Positions 8,508 to 15,923 of a stretch of 64,000 nt of DNA are shown piece by piece. This DNA is from S5-A14a sp050908895 (lineage in GTDB: Bacteria; Bacillota; Clostridia; Peptostreptococcales; Anaerovoracaceae), in NCBI GenBank assembly GCA_050908895.1, contig CP171222.1, positions 1 to 64,000 of the forward strand, written 5' to 3'. Both the position numbers and the translations under genes were made by a program. The notes beneath the pieces are model-generated. The model made no database searches, was not told where the DNA came from, and was given only the letters and a program-made list of their open reading frames with translations. The stretch's first letter is position 1, and every line of letters begins with the position of its first letter.

Positions 8508-9140
8508 CTAAAATTCAATCTCTTCATCACTTCGAGACCAGGTGAAAATATTATTTTTATTTTCTTTCCCTATCTCATTTTTTAAATCAAAAAGCTGAGC
8601 ATGCTCTATAATATAATTAGATGCAATCTCAGCTTCTTTTATTGCTTTAAACAAAAAATTTTTATTATTTTTTATAGCTCTAGTCCAGCTTTGTATATAT
8701 GCTTTATGATTTTCTAAGACACTATCTGATATAGGTTCAGTAACATATTCTCCCATAAAACTTGATGTTATCTCAGCAATAAGTTCTTCATAAGCATATT
8801 TTTTTGTACCAAATCCTCCAGATAAATCTCGATTTAACCTCTTAAAATGACCTGTTGAATGTCCTAATTCATGTAGTGCCGTCCTCATATAATCACCTTT
8901 ACTTTTAAATTGTTCTTTAGATGGCAGTATAATTTCATCATCAGTAGGGTTATAAAAAGCACTCTGTGAGTTTATTCTTTCTTTTATGTTTACACCTAGA
9001 CCCTTAGAAATTCGATCAATAACAATACTATTATCAATATGAGTATTCTTTTTATAGTTTGTCGGAAGTTTTTCAATTCCATCAACCTGTGATGCGTTAA
9101 ATACGGTAAATATACGTTGTTTAAGTGAATATTTATCCTC
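8508..9140 (-). pseudogene. 5'-truncated ArdC-like antirestriction protein with C-terminal tag
   Basis: The frame from 9140 reads E-D-K-Y-S-L-K-Q-R-I-F-T-V-F-N-A-S-Q-V-D-G-I, then S-A-F-Y-N-P-T-D-D-E-I-I-L-P, then the zinc-protease signature H-E-L-G-H-S-T-G-H. This matches the metallopeptidase half of ArdC, which shields incoming DNA from restriction. The ArdC DNA-binding N-terminus is missing: a TGA sits immediately upstream, overlapping the end of the gene at 9133-9843, and there is no good start. ATG 8888 is internal, just before H-E-L-G-H, and would give only a stub. The C-terminus I-F-T-W-S-R-S-D-E-E-I-E-F is a variant of the shared tag, kept despite the truncation. Confidence 0.7.
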
Positions 9141-9843
9141 TCATACCAACTAACTCTAATACTTCAAAATATATATCACTTAAAATTTTTATAAGTGCTT
9201 CTCTTGGCTCTGTGTAGATTATTGCAATTATCGCTATAGCCATTAAGGCAATCGAAATTATACCTAAAATTGATTTTATAATATTTGAGATAACTCCTAT
9301 AACAACCTCGCTTTTTCTTTTTTGATTTATTATTACAGTTTTTTCTTTCTCATCTTCTCTTTGCTTAGCATAAAAAAGATCTAGCATAAATGATTTTAAT
9401 GTTTTAGTTTCTTCAATAACTTCTTTTTCAACAGCTTCGACATCCTCTCTTCCATTTGCTTCATAAAATCCAGAAATGATTTTTTCAAATTGGTCTTTTT
9501 GTTCTCCTAGACTTCTGCTTTCATTTATAAAGTTTTTAATCTGTCTTGCAACAGCTTCTTTTATTATTTCGTTTTTTGGATTGTCTGTCTGAACATATAG
9601 TATTGGAGTTGCTGAGTTAGTCCTTTGTATCTTTCTTATTGTTTCAATTAATTCTTCACTATCATCAAAATACTGATCGATATCATAAATAGCATATTTT
9701 GCATTTTTTATAGCTAATATATCATTTTCTTGATTCTTTATACTTGCATTTTCATTTATATAAAAAACTTCATCTCCTAGCCTATGTTTTATTACATCTA
9801 CAAGCCCACCTAATCTTATTTTATTTCCAATTAATATAACCAT
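9133..9843 (-). CDS. Conjugative-element membrane protein, function unknown
   Basis: The product is 236 residues. The first 125 residues are soluble, with alternating beta/alpha character (M-V-I-L-I-G-N ... A-T-P-I-L-Y-V-Q-T-D-N-P) reminiscent of a receiver-like or nucleotide-binding fold, but no motif confirms this. A charged helical linker is followed by a hydrophobic segment near residues 182-208. The ATG follows the stop of the tagged upstream gene by two bases (TAG-TT-ATG), so the two are translationally coupled. It lacks the C-terminal tag of its neighbours. It may be a transfer-apparatus accessory. Confidence 0.6.
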   Translation of the reverse strand: MVILIGNKIRLGGLVDVIKHRLGDEVFYINENASIKNQENDILAIKNAKYAIYDIDQYFDDSEELIETIRKIQRTNSATPILYVQTDNPKNEIIKEAVARQIKNFINESRSLGEQKDQFEKIISGFYEANGREDVEAVEKEVIEETKTLKSFMLDLFYAKQREDEKEKTVIINQKRKSEVVIGVISNIIKSILGIISIALMAIAIIAIIYTEPREALIKILSDIYFEVLELVGMRG

Positions 9844-9845
9844 AA

Positions 9846-10529
9846 CTAAAACTCCACATCCTGATCATCTTTTGAAAAATAGAAAATCTTTTCTTCTTTT
9901 CTACATTGCTTTTCTAAATCACTATTTAAAACTTGATTTTTATTTATAATACCGTTATAATTGGATTGTAACAGAGAATTCTTCATTTCGTTGGGCAATT
10001 GGAGCCCTTGGACTTGAAGAAATTGCTCTGTTTTTTCGTTAACATAAAAATTCTTATTTTCATCATATGTTCTTTTTAAAAATCTCTCAAAATTCTTTTT
10101 TCCATAAATCGATGTGATTTGATTTACATTAACATGTCTATTAGTAGTATCAAAACGACATATTGCAATCATAGTATCTCCATAATCATCTTTTTCATTT
10201 AGAACAATTATTTTACTCGTTTTATGCGAAAGACTGTCAAACCCTAAAGGGCTTTCATAAAGCATCTTTTCTAAACCGGAAAGTCTAGAATAATCTAAAG
10301 AGTGTTCTTTATGTATCGATAAAATTTTTTTTGGGCTTATAGTAATAATTTTATTTGTATCAACATCAATATACTCCAAGGCTTTGCTATTATCATTAAT
10401 GATCATCATGTTGTTAAAGTCAAATTCTCCAACCATCAAATCAAACATTTGTTCCTTAAATGTCATTAATGTATTATCTTCTTTAAGTAAATTTTTATTA
10501 ATTTTTCTTATTTCATCTATTTTATTCAT
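9846..10529 (-). CDS. MuF-C/BECR-nuclease-like protein with C-terminal tag
   Basis: In this 227-residue protein, residues about 90-175 (K-T-S-K-I-I-V-L-N-E ... V-N-Q-I-T-S-I-Y-G-K-K-N-F-E-R-F ... F-Y-V-N-E-K-T) resemble the phage MuF C-terminal domain, a small fold of the barnase-EndoU-ColicinE5-RelE group seen in polyvalent and toxin-like injected proteins. The match is by pattern only and catalytic residues are not certain. The C-terminus K-I-F-Y-F-S-K-D-D-Q-D-V-E-F is the shared tag. It begins two bases after the stop of 10532-10942, so the two are co-translated. It could be an effector sent to the recipient, or an inactive relative. Confidence 0.6.
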   Translation of the reverse strand: MNKIDEIRKINKNLLKEDNTLMTFKEQMFDLMVGEFDFNNMMIINDNSKALEYIDVDTNKIITISPKKILSIHKEHSLDYSRLSGLEKMLYESPLGFDSLSHKTSKIIVLNEKDDYGDTMIAICRFDTTNRHVNVNQITSIYGKKNFERFLKRTYDENKNFYVNEKTEQFLQVQGLQLPNEMKNSLLQSNYNGIINKNQVLNSDLEKQCRKEEKIFYFSKDDQDVEF

Positions 10530-10531
10530 AA

Positions 10532-10942
10532 CTAAAATTCTATCTCCTCATCTTTTGAAAAAGAAAATCCTTCTCTCATAAGAAATTCATTTTTATCAAA
10601 ATCTCTTGTAATTGGCACTTTAAAGCTATATAAATATTTATCACCCTTAATATTGTCTTTTCCAAAATACACAGATTCCTCTTCTGTATAATATTCCATA
10701 GCTTCTCCTATTTTATTTACATCTATTTTTTCATCTTTATCAAAAAGGATGTAATGTAGATTATTGTAATCATTATCTACTATCTCTGCAGGGCTATGTA
10801 CTAGCCCATCTTTAACCACTAAAGCATAAAAATCTATATTACTTTCATAGTGATTTATTAAAATATCTATTTTATTTTCATCACTCCACTTTTTTGCTTG
10901 CGTTGTCAGGCTTTCTAACACGTACTCTTCAAAATTTGTCAT
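10532..10942 (-). CDS. Small acidic protein with C-terminal tag, function unknown
   Basis: The product is 136 residues, soluble and acidic, with no family I recognise. It ends E-G-F-S-F-S-K-D-E-E-I-E-F. The DNA coding the tail is nearly identical to that at the primase end (about 30 bases, 5343-5375 against 10532-10564). It is preceded by the duplicated hairpin leader and directly coupled to the MuF-C-like gene. An immunity or chaperone partner of that protein is possible, but because it also carries the tag it may itself be exported. Confidence 0.6.
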   Translation of the reverse strand: MTNFEEYVLESLTTQAKKWSDENKIDILINHYESNIDFYALVVKDGLVHSPAEIVDNDYNNLHYILFDKDEKIDVNKIGEAMEYYTEEESVYFGKDNIKGDKYLYSFKVPITRDFDKNEFLMREGFSFSKDEEIEF

Positions 10943-11005
10943 TTCCCTATCCTTTCATAAAAAAACAAGGCTCTAATTTGCGTTTTAAGCAATTTTAAAG
11001 CCTTG
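10943..11005 (-). promoter_or_regulatory. Leader with terminator-like hairpin, copy 2
   Basis: On the minus strand CAAGGCT (RNA 5' arm, plus 10999-11005) pairs with AGCCTTG (plus 10966-10972), followed by T7 and the ribosome site before ATG 10942. This is a perfect 7-bp stem with a long A/T-rich loop. It is essentially the same block as 6931-6992. It may terminate upstream transcription or attenuate the tagged genes. Confidence 0.65.
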
Positions 11006-11032
11006 CCTTGATATATTAGTCATATCCTTTAA

Positions 11033-11836
11033 TTATAGATTTTTTATTTCTTCATTAAGCATTTTTATTCGTTCTTTATTTTCTTCAATTTCAACGATTC
11101 TAGAATCCATCTCAGCTTTCATCTTCCCCACCTCAGCTGCAATTTTACTTTTATTATTAGCTAATACCTCTTGCTCTTTTTTAGTTAAACTGGTCTTACC
11201 ACCATCAAGTTCCTCAAGCTTTTTATATGCTTTTCTCGTTTTCTTTTCAAGGGATTTTAGTTCCTTTTCTTTTACTTTAATATTATTTTTTAAGCCTGTG
11301 ATGGTGCTTTTGGAAGCATAAACCTTATATTCTTTTTCGTTACGATTTTTTATTTTTTTAACTTTATTTACTATTTTGTCATTCATGCCCGTTTGCAACG
11401 TTTTGTCACCTGCTGTAATGCTAATTTTAACTTCTGTCCAGCGTTTGGGAATATCATACACCCTCACTACGAGTAGTTTGTTATCATAGTTTTTATGTAT
11501 TTTATTCATAAAAACTTTATCTCCTGCCTTAACTGTAAAATGAAACTTAGGATTTTCTTCTAAAGTTAGATTTTGAACATTAAATATTATTTCAAACTCA
11601 TTATCATCCCTAGAGTAATCCCAAGCATTAAGCGTAAATATATATTCTTCTAAATCAATTATTTTACCAACATTTATAACATCAATATTTCTATATATCT
11701 TTGGAAAAAAGTAATTGCTAGTAAAGAAAAAACCATAGCCTAAGATAAATATGACTATGAAAATTTTTAACATATAATCAGATTTGCCTTTTTTCTTATT
11801 AAGCCCTTTTATAATCTTTTTAGCTTTTTTAATCAT
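11033..11836 (-). CDS. Bitopic membrane protein with C-terminal coiled coil
   Basis: This 267-residue protein has a basic N-terminus (K-K-A-K-K-I-I-K-G-L-N-K-K-K) and then one transmembrane segment at about 22-44, which by charge places the bulk outside. A beta-rich extracellular region (about 55-160) comes next, then a long heptad coiled coil from about 175 to the end (K-E-K-E-L-K-S-L-E-K-K ... M-L-N-E-E-I-K-N-L). Such layouts occur in Gram-positive conjugation operons as channel or adhesion accessories. It overlaps the next gene's end by 8 bases. Confidence 0.6.
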   Translation of the reverse strand: MIKKAKKIIKGLNKKKGKSDYMLKIFIVIFILGYGFFFTSNYFFPKIYRNIDVINVGKIIDLEEYIFTLNAWDYSRDDNEFEIIFNVQNLTLEENPKFHFTVKAGDKVFMNKIHKNYDNKLLVVRVYDIPKRWTEVKISITAGDKTLQTGMNDKIVNKVKKIKNRNEKEYKVYASKSTITGLKNNIKVKEKELKSLEKKTRKAYKKLEELDGGKTSLTKKEQEVLANNKSKIAAEVGKMKAEMDSRIVEIEENKERIKMLNEEIKNL

Positions 11837-12152
11837 TTTCTTGATACTCCTCTTTTCTTATATCCTCAACATTGTCATACCATGCTTTGTATACTTTTTT
11901 ATCTGCAAATAAAAGTATATAAATACTGGCGAGGTTGTTTCTACCACTATTATACATACTTGGAAGAAGCAAAAATGTACACATTAACATACTAAATATC
12001 ATGTAAGGAATAATCAAAATATCATTTACTCTATTTTTAAAAATATATGTAATGACAAAATACATTATAAAAACCATTAAGTCTTTAAAGCTAAATAGTC
12101 TTGTCGCTTGTGTTTTACTTTCAATGTTTGTAACAACATTACTTTGTGCCAT
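11829..12152 (-). CDS. PrgI/DUF5592-like (VirB3-type) conjugation membrane protein
   Basis: The protein is 107 residues, with two hydrophobic segments (about 27-40 and 45-65) after a short cytoplasmic start R-L-F-S-F-K-D-L. Size, topology and position directly downstream of a VirB6-like gene fit the PrgI/VirB3-like proteins that sit between VirB6 and VirB4 in Tn916/Tn1549-type systems. The expected VirB4 ATPase does not follow; the coiled-coil gene does. Its ATG overlaps the VirB6-like stop by 14 bases. Confidence 0.65.
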   Translation of the reverse strand: MAQSNVVTNIESKTQATRLFSFKDLMVFIMYFVITYIFKNRVNDILIIPYMIFSMLMCTFLLLPSMYNSGRNNLASIYILLFADKKVYKAWYDNVEDIRKEEYQEND

Positions 12153-13373
12153 TTATATCCCCCCTATCTTTTTTCTGATGATATATTTTTTCAAGTCTGA
12201 GAGCCTTCTGATAATTAATTTCTTTATATTCTGCCCTAGAATTTTTACTTGGTTTAATTGCTTTATGATCCCCTTTAATTAAATTTGTGATTTGCTTATT
12301 AAAATCTCTCCTCTCTCCAATAGATGCAGATTTATCAGGCTTTAGCCTGTTAATCTCATTTTTGAAATCAGAATTAGAAAATTTCCCAAAAGATTTTGAA
12401 ATATTTTTATTAATGATGTCACTATTCTCTGTTGAGTTATCAACTCTAAATGCACTTTCACTTCTATTATCTGTATGCGTAGAGCGTTCATTCATAAATG
12501 AAGTGTCTCTCTCCTCTGTTGCATTATCAACTCTAAATGCACTTTCACTTCTGTTATCACTATGCGTAGAGCGTTCATTCATAAATTCCGTACTCTTATA
12601 TCCACTCTTCTCAGAATATTTCTCACCTTGCTTATCTACACTTTTTTTACTTTCATTTCCTTTTTCATTATTTTTTCCTTTATTTATTTTGTCATCACTC
12701 ATTTTCCCGTTTAAGTATTTCCCGAAACGCTCTCCCATATTTGCATTACCATTATCGATTCTTCTTTCACTTGCAGATTTTCCTGTAGCAAGTGCCATTC
12801 CAGTTTTAGATCCATACTTTAATGCACTACCTGCAATTCTAGTTCCCGTTTTAGCTAGTTGCATAACTGCCATCGCTCTGCCCACTGAACTAGATAATCC
12901 TGCATCAATTCCTAATATTCTTTGTGCTAAATTTGGACCATCTATAACTGCATAAGCTATAAATATAGCTACTAGCCCTTTCCCTAGACCTGTAATGCCA
13001 AAACTAGTGATGCTTTCTGTAAGTATCAAATATAGCTTTACTGATACAATAGAAATAGCAAGAGCAATATATGTATCTCTTATAAAATATAAAACCTGTT
13101 TAAGTCTTTCACCACTACCTATATCAGCTGAGTAAAACATGGCTAAAAGCCTTGCTATAATTAATTCATAAGCAATTCTTATATTTTTATATGTTAGTGC
13201 AAGATAAAGAAGTACTATCGCACATATTTCAGGTGCAGCTCCCCAAAAATCATAATAATATCTATAATAGAAATTATTACCTATTGTAGTTCCAAGTGTT
13301 CCACTATTAACTTCTTTAGAAATCCAATTATTTTGTATCTTTATAGCCTTGTATCTTAAATAATTATTAAATG
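12139..13373 (-). pseudogene. VirB6-like conjugation membrane protein, 3' part of IS-split gene
   Basis: The frame is open from 13373 to the stop at 12139. It reads S-G-T-L-G-T-T-I-G-N-N-F-Y-Y, several hydrophobic helices (including A-P-E-I-C-A-I-V-L-L-Y-L-A-L and I-A-L-A-I-S-I-V-S-V-K-L-Y), then a glycine-rich VirB6/TrbL-like segment with G-L-G-K-G-L-V-A-I-F-I-A-Y-A. The C-terminal third is hydrophilic and contains two 29-residue repeats (12427-12586). The 5' 30 codons lie beyond the IS3 element at 14638-14727. ATG 13140 is internal and unlikely to make a working protein. Confidence 0.7.
12427..12586 (-). repeat. Two tandem 87-bp coding repeats in the VirB6-like tail
   Basis: Copies at 12427-12499 and 12514-12586 (period 87 bp, 29 residues) encode F-M-N-E-R-S-T-H-[ST]-D-N-R-S-E-S-A-F-R-V-D. 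The near identity of the DNA suggests recent slippage duplication; copy number may vary between strains. Confidence 0.8.
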
Positions 13374-13450
13374 TGGATCTATACTAAAAAAGTAGACATA
13401 AAGATGAATACTAAGATATAATAAAGTAGACAAAGGAAGGTGTTATATTT

Positions 13451-13728
13451 ATGCAAAAAATTATTACGATGAAGACTTCAAAAAATCGATTGTCAGCCTT
13501 TATCATAACGGAAAATCTCAAACACAACTTAGTAAAGAATACGGGATCTCTCTCAGTGCCATCAACAAATGGGTGAAACGCTACTCTGAAATCAAAACGG
13601 AAGATGGCGATATCTTCACTGCCGCGCAAATTAAGGAACTTCAAAAGCGAAATGCTCAACTGGAAGAGGAGAATCTCATCTTAAAAAAAGCGATTGCCAT
13701 ATTCACGCCACACTCAAGCAACGATTAG
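13451..13728 (+). pseudogene. IS3 OrfA with a shifted start
   Basis: The coding text K-N-Y-Y-D-E-D-F-K-K-S-I-V-S-L-Y-H-N-G-K-S-Q-T-Q-L (an HTH_Tnp_1 domain) and a leucine-zipper region L-Q-K-R-N-A-Q-L-E-E-E-N-L-I-L-K-K are intact. However, ATG 13451 is out of frame because the following A run has six bases where seven would fit. An in-frame ATT at 13446 is the only nearby candidate start. A classic A-AAA-AAG slippage site (13683-13690) leads into orfB. Confidence 0.7.
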
Positions 13729-13787
13729 ACGCGGTTCATAAACTTCGTTTTCAACATAGTATCAAGCTCTTATGTAAGGTTTTAAGA

Positions 13788-14582
13788 GTGAATCGAAGCT
13801 CTTACTACAAGCACTTTTCCACAAAGACCGCCCCACGAGTCAAGGAAAATCAAGAGATTGCGACAAATATTTTAAAAATTGTTGCAGATTATGATAAAAG
13901 AGTAGGTGCTTATAAAATCACTCACATCTTAGAACGTGACTATGGCATTAAAATCAGTCCGGGAAGAGTGTACCTACTGATAAAAACCTTAAATCTTCCA
14001 CGTATGTCCACACAGAAACCTGTTTTAAAATATCATTCGGAAGATCACATAGAATATCATAATCATTTGCACCAAGCATTCAATCCGAAGTCTCCGAACA
14101 TGATATGGGCGAGTGACTTTACTTATATCAAGGTAAATGGAACTTGGTATTATTTGTGTATTATCATGGATTTGTTTTCAAGAAAAATCATTGCTTGGAA
14201 TCTTTCCTCCAAACCAAATGCAGAACTCATAACAACAACCTTTCAAAAAGCGTACACAAACAGAAACTCCCCTCAAGGATTGATGTTTCATTCGGATCGT
14301 GGAACGCAGTATACAGCGATGTCTTTTCGAAAGTTTTTAGATGCTCTCGGGGTGATTCAGTCTTTTTCTAAGAAAGGTTATCCTTTTGATAACGCCTGCT
14401 GTGAAAGCTTTTTTAAATATCTAAAAAAGGAGGAATGCAATCGTAGAAATTATCACACGAAGAAAGAATTAGAACTCTCAATATTTCAATACATTGAAGG
14501 ATTTTACAACTCAAAGAGACCTCATGGTTCATTAGGGCTCATGAGTCCTAATGAAAAAGAAAAAGAGTATTGGAGCAAATAA
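13788..14582 (+). CDS. IS3-family transposase OrfB
   Basis: This is the DDE integrase-fold transposase: W-A-S-D-F-T-Y-I, M-F-H-S-D-R-G-T-Q-Y and C-C-E-S-F-F-K-Y-L-K-K-E hold the catalytic residues, and Y-N-S-K-R-P-H is the usual C-terminal box. The frame is open upstream to the orfA slippage site (A-T-L-K-Q-R-L-D-A-V-H-K), so the protein is normally made as OrfAB. The catalytic part is complete, but expression depends on the damaged orfA start. Confidence 0.9.
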   Translation: MNRSSYYKHFSTKTAPRVKENQEIATNILKIVADYDKRVGAYKITHILERDYGIKISPGRVYLLIKTLNLPRMSTQKPVLKYHSEDHIEYHNHLHQAFNPKSPNMIWASDFTYIKVNGTWYYLCIIMDLFSRKIIAWNLSSKPNAELITTTFQKAYTNRNSPQGLMFHSDRGTQYTAMSFRKFLDALGVIQSFSKKGYPFDNACCESFFKYLKKEECNRRNYHTKKELELSIFQYIEGFYNSKRPHGSLGLMSPNEKEKEYWSK

Positions 14583-14637
14583 GATATCTTCACAAAAAAA
14601 TTTCCAAATTTGTGTCTATTTACTTGACTATAGTCCA

Positions 14638-14727
14638 CTCATTGATATAATCTCCGTTTTTTTCGTTCAAAATATCTTTTTGCAAACGTTCAAATACTCC
14701 CCCAAAGATATTTCCTACACTGTCCAT
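14638..14727 (-). pseudogene. 5' piece of the VirB6-like gene
   Basis: ATG 14727 has GGAGGAAT just upstream (14731-14738) and encodes M-D-S-V-G-N-I-F-G-G-V-F-E-R-L-Q-K-D-I-L, typical of the amphipathic N-terminus of VirB6-like conjugation proteins, before meeting the IS3 end at 14637. It belongs with 12139-13373. Confidence 0.75.
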
Positions 14728-14813
14728 ATGATTCCTCCATAATTTCTGTAATCTTTATAATTTCATTTCATTTTCCCAATTCTTAAACTCACTTTCCTTA
14801 TCATCTTTACCTG

Positions 14814-15824
14814 CTATGTGGTGTTGAAAATCTCCTGCCATATTTCTATGTCTTTGCTGTAATCAGTATCATTTGACTTTACTTCTGTTGTCATTCCTAA
14901 GATATTGACCGGTGAATTATACAAAAGGGATAGAAGATATGCTCTTAAATTTGTAATTTTTCTTTTATTTTCATCAAGAACAAGTAGGACATAATTGATA
15001 TGTTCTTTTTGTAGTGATAAAAACTGCTCTTTTACGGTTTCAAAATCTATCATTCTACGATTGATTCTTATATCTGTCTTACCTTGAATTGCCTCTGCCA
15101 TTACTTTTATAATAAGGTCAATTTTTTCTTTATCTTTCGATTGTTCTTTCACAAGAAAAGCGTAGTCTATATTTTGTTTTAGTATTTTTATTATTTCTTC
15201 CATCTCCATATTCTGCTTTTGACTAAGTAAATCCCCTTTTATATTCTTTTCTTCTGAGGGGGATATGGGGGAGGTATTATTATACTCAGTATCACTATAT
15301 TCAGTTTTATTAAGATTAGTCTTATTACATTGTGATTTACACAATTCTTGTTTTGTGAAATTCACATTTCTTGAATTGTGATTTTCATCATTCTTGAATT
15401 GTGATTTACATAATTCCTGATTTGTGATTTCTTCTTGTATGTGAGTTTTCTCTTTTATTTCCTGAATAATAAAATTCTTTACATAGAGTATGTTGGGTTT
15501 ACCAAGTCCCAATCTTTTCTTTTCGACAAGTCCTATTCCTTTTTTATCATCTAACTCCTGGAGGATTTTTGTTGCTTTCTGTGTAGCACAGCACATGATT
15601 TCTGCAATTTCTTCTATGGTGAAAATGATATATACCTTATTTTCTTCATCGATCCAGTTATTTTTCATAGACAAGTTCACTCGGTCAAGTAAAATTCCAT
15701 ATAACACTTTGGCATCGCTGCTTAATTTGGAAAATATAGGATCTGTAAATAACAGTTTGGGAATACGGAAAAAAGAGAACTGCTCTGCTTCTTTTCCATA
15801 ATAGTAGTTAAATTTTATGCTCAT
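14814..15824 (-). CDS. RepA_N-family replication initiator
   Basis: In this 336-residue protein the first about 125 residues (F-S-F-F-R-I-P-K-L-L-F ... L-S-S-D-A-K-V-L-Y-G-I-L-L-D-R ... V-Y-I-I-F-T-I-E-E-I-A) are the RepA_N winged-helix domain that binds origin iterons. The C-terminal domain (about 235-330) resembles the DUF6017 part of these initiators. The middle, rich in Asn/Lys/Gln, carries the 23-bp iterons (15330-15440) in its DNA. Together with ParAB it gives the element autonomous replication or stable inheritance. The ribosome site GGAGG is upstream of ATG 15824. Confidence 0.9.
   Translation of the reverse strand: MSIKFNYYYGKEAEQFSFFRIPKLLFTDPIFSKLSSDAKVLYGILLDRVNLSMKNNWIDEENKVYIIFTIEEIAEIMCCATQKATKILQELDDKKGIGLVEKKRLGLGKPNILYVKNFIIQEIKEKTHIQEEITNQELCKSQFKNDENHNSRNVNFTKQELCKSQCNKTNLNKTEYSDTEYNNTSPISPSEEKNIKGDLLSQKQNMEMEEIIKILKQNIDYAFLVKEQSKDKEKIDLIIKVMAEAIQGKTDIRINRRMIDFETVKEQFLSLQKEHINYVLLVLDENKRKITNLRAYLLSLLYNSPVNILGMTTEVKSNDTDYSKDIEIWQEIFNTT
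15330..15440. repeat. Five 23-bp iterons inside repA: candidate replication origin
   Basis: The core TTGTGA recurs at 15330, 15353, 15376, 15399 and 15422, exactly 23 bases apart, within a wider unit TTGTGATTTACATAATTCTT. Copy 1 contains the dyad ATTGTG-N5-CACAAT and copy 2 TGTGAA-N-TTCACA. As 23 is not a multiple of three, the repeat is conserved as DNA, not as protein. RepA_N plasmids are known to keep their origin iterons inside the rep gene. Confidence 0.8.
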
Positions 15825-15923
15825 ACTCTCTACCTCCTCCTATGTTTTTAAGTATCAAAAAAGAGATAGCTGCTTTTCTTTGCTATCTCTTTCTGAATGA
15901 ATGCTCTAATATTTTATTTTTAT

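Larger units (their letters stand above)
13374..14637 (+). mobile_element. IS3-family element inserted in the VirB6-like gene
   Basis: Ends TGGATCTATACT (13374) and, inverted from the right end, TGGACTATAGTC (14637), with an inner shared TAGACA, bracket orfA and orfB of IS3 type, about 1.26 kb. Host gene sequence continues on both sides: 30 codons at 14638-14727 and the rest from 13373. By my boundaries, simple removal does not restore the frame, so the exact ends may be one or two bases off or the insertion was imperfect. Confidence 0.85.

Noticed and set aside
8508..8888. A short intact protein starting at 8888
   Set aside because: The upstream frame carries the expected ArdC middle region, so 8888 is internal and the gene is 5'-truncated.
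12427..12586. Short direct repeats as a CRISPR-like array
   Set aside because: Only two copies, in frame within a conjugation gene and translating to the same peptide.
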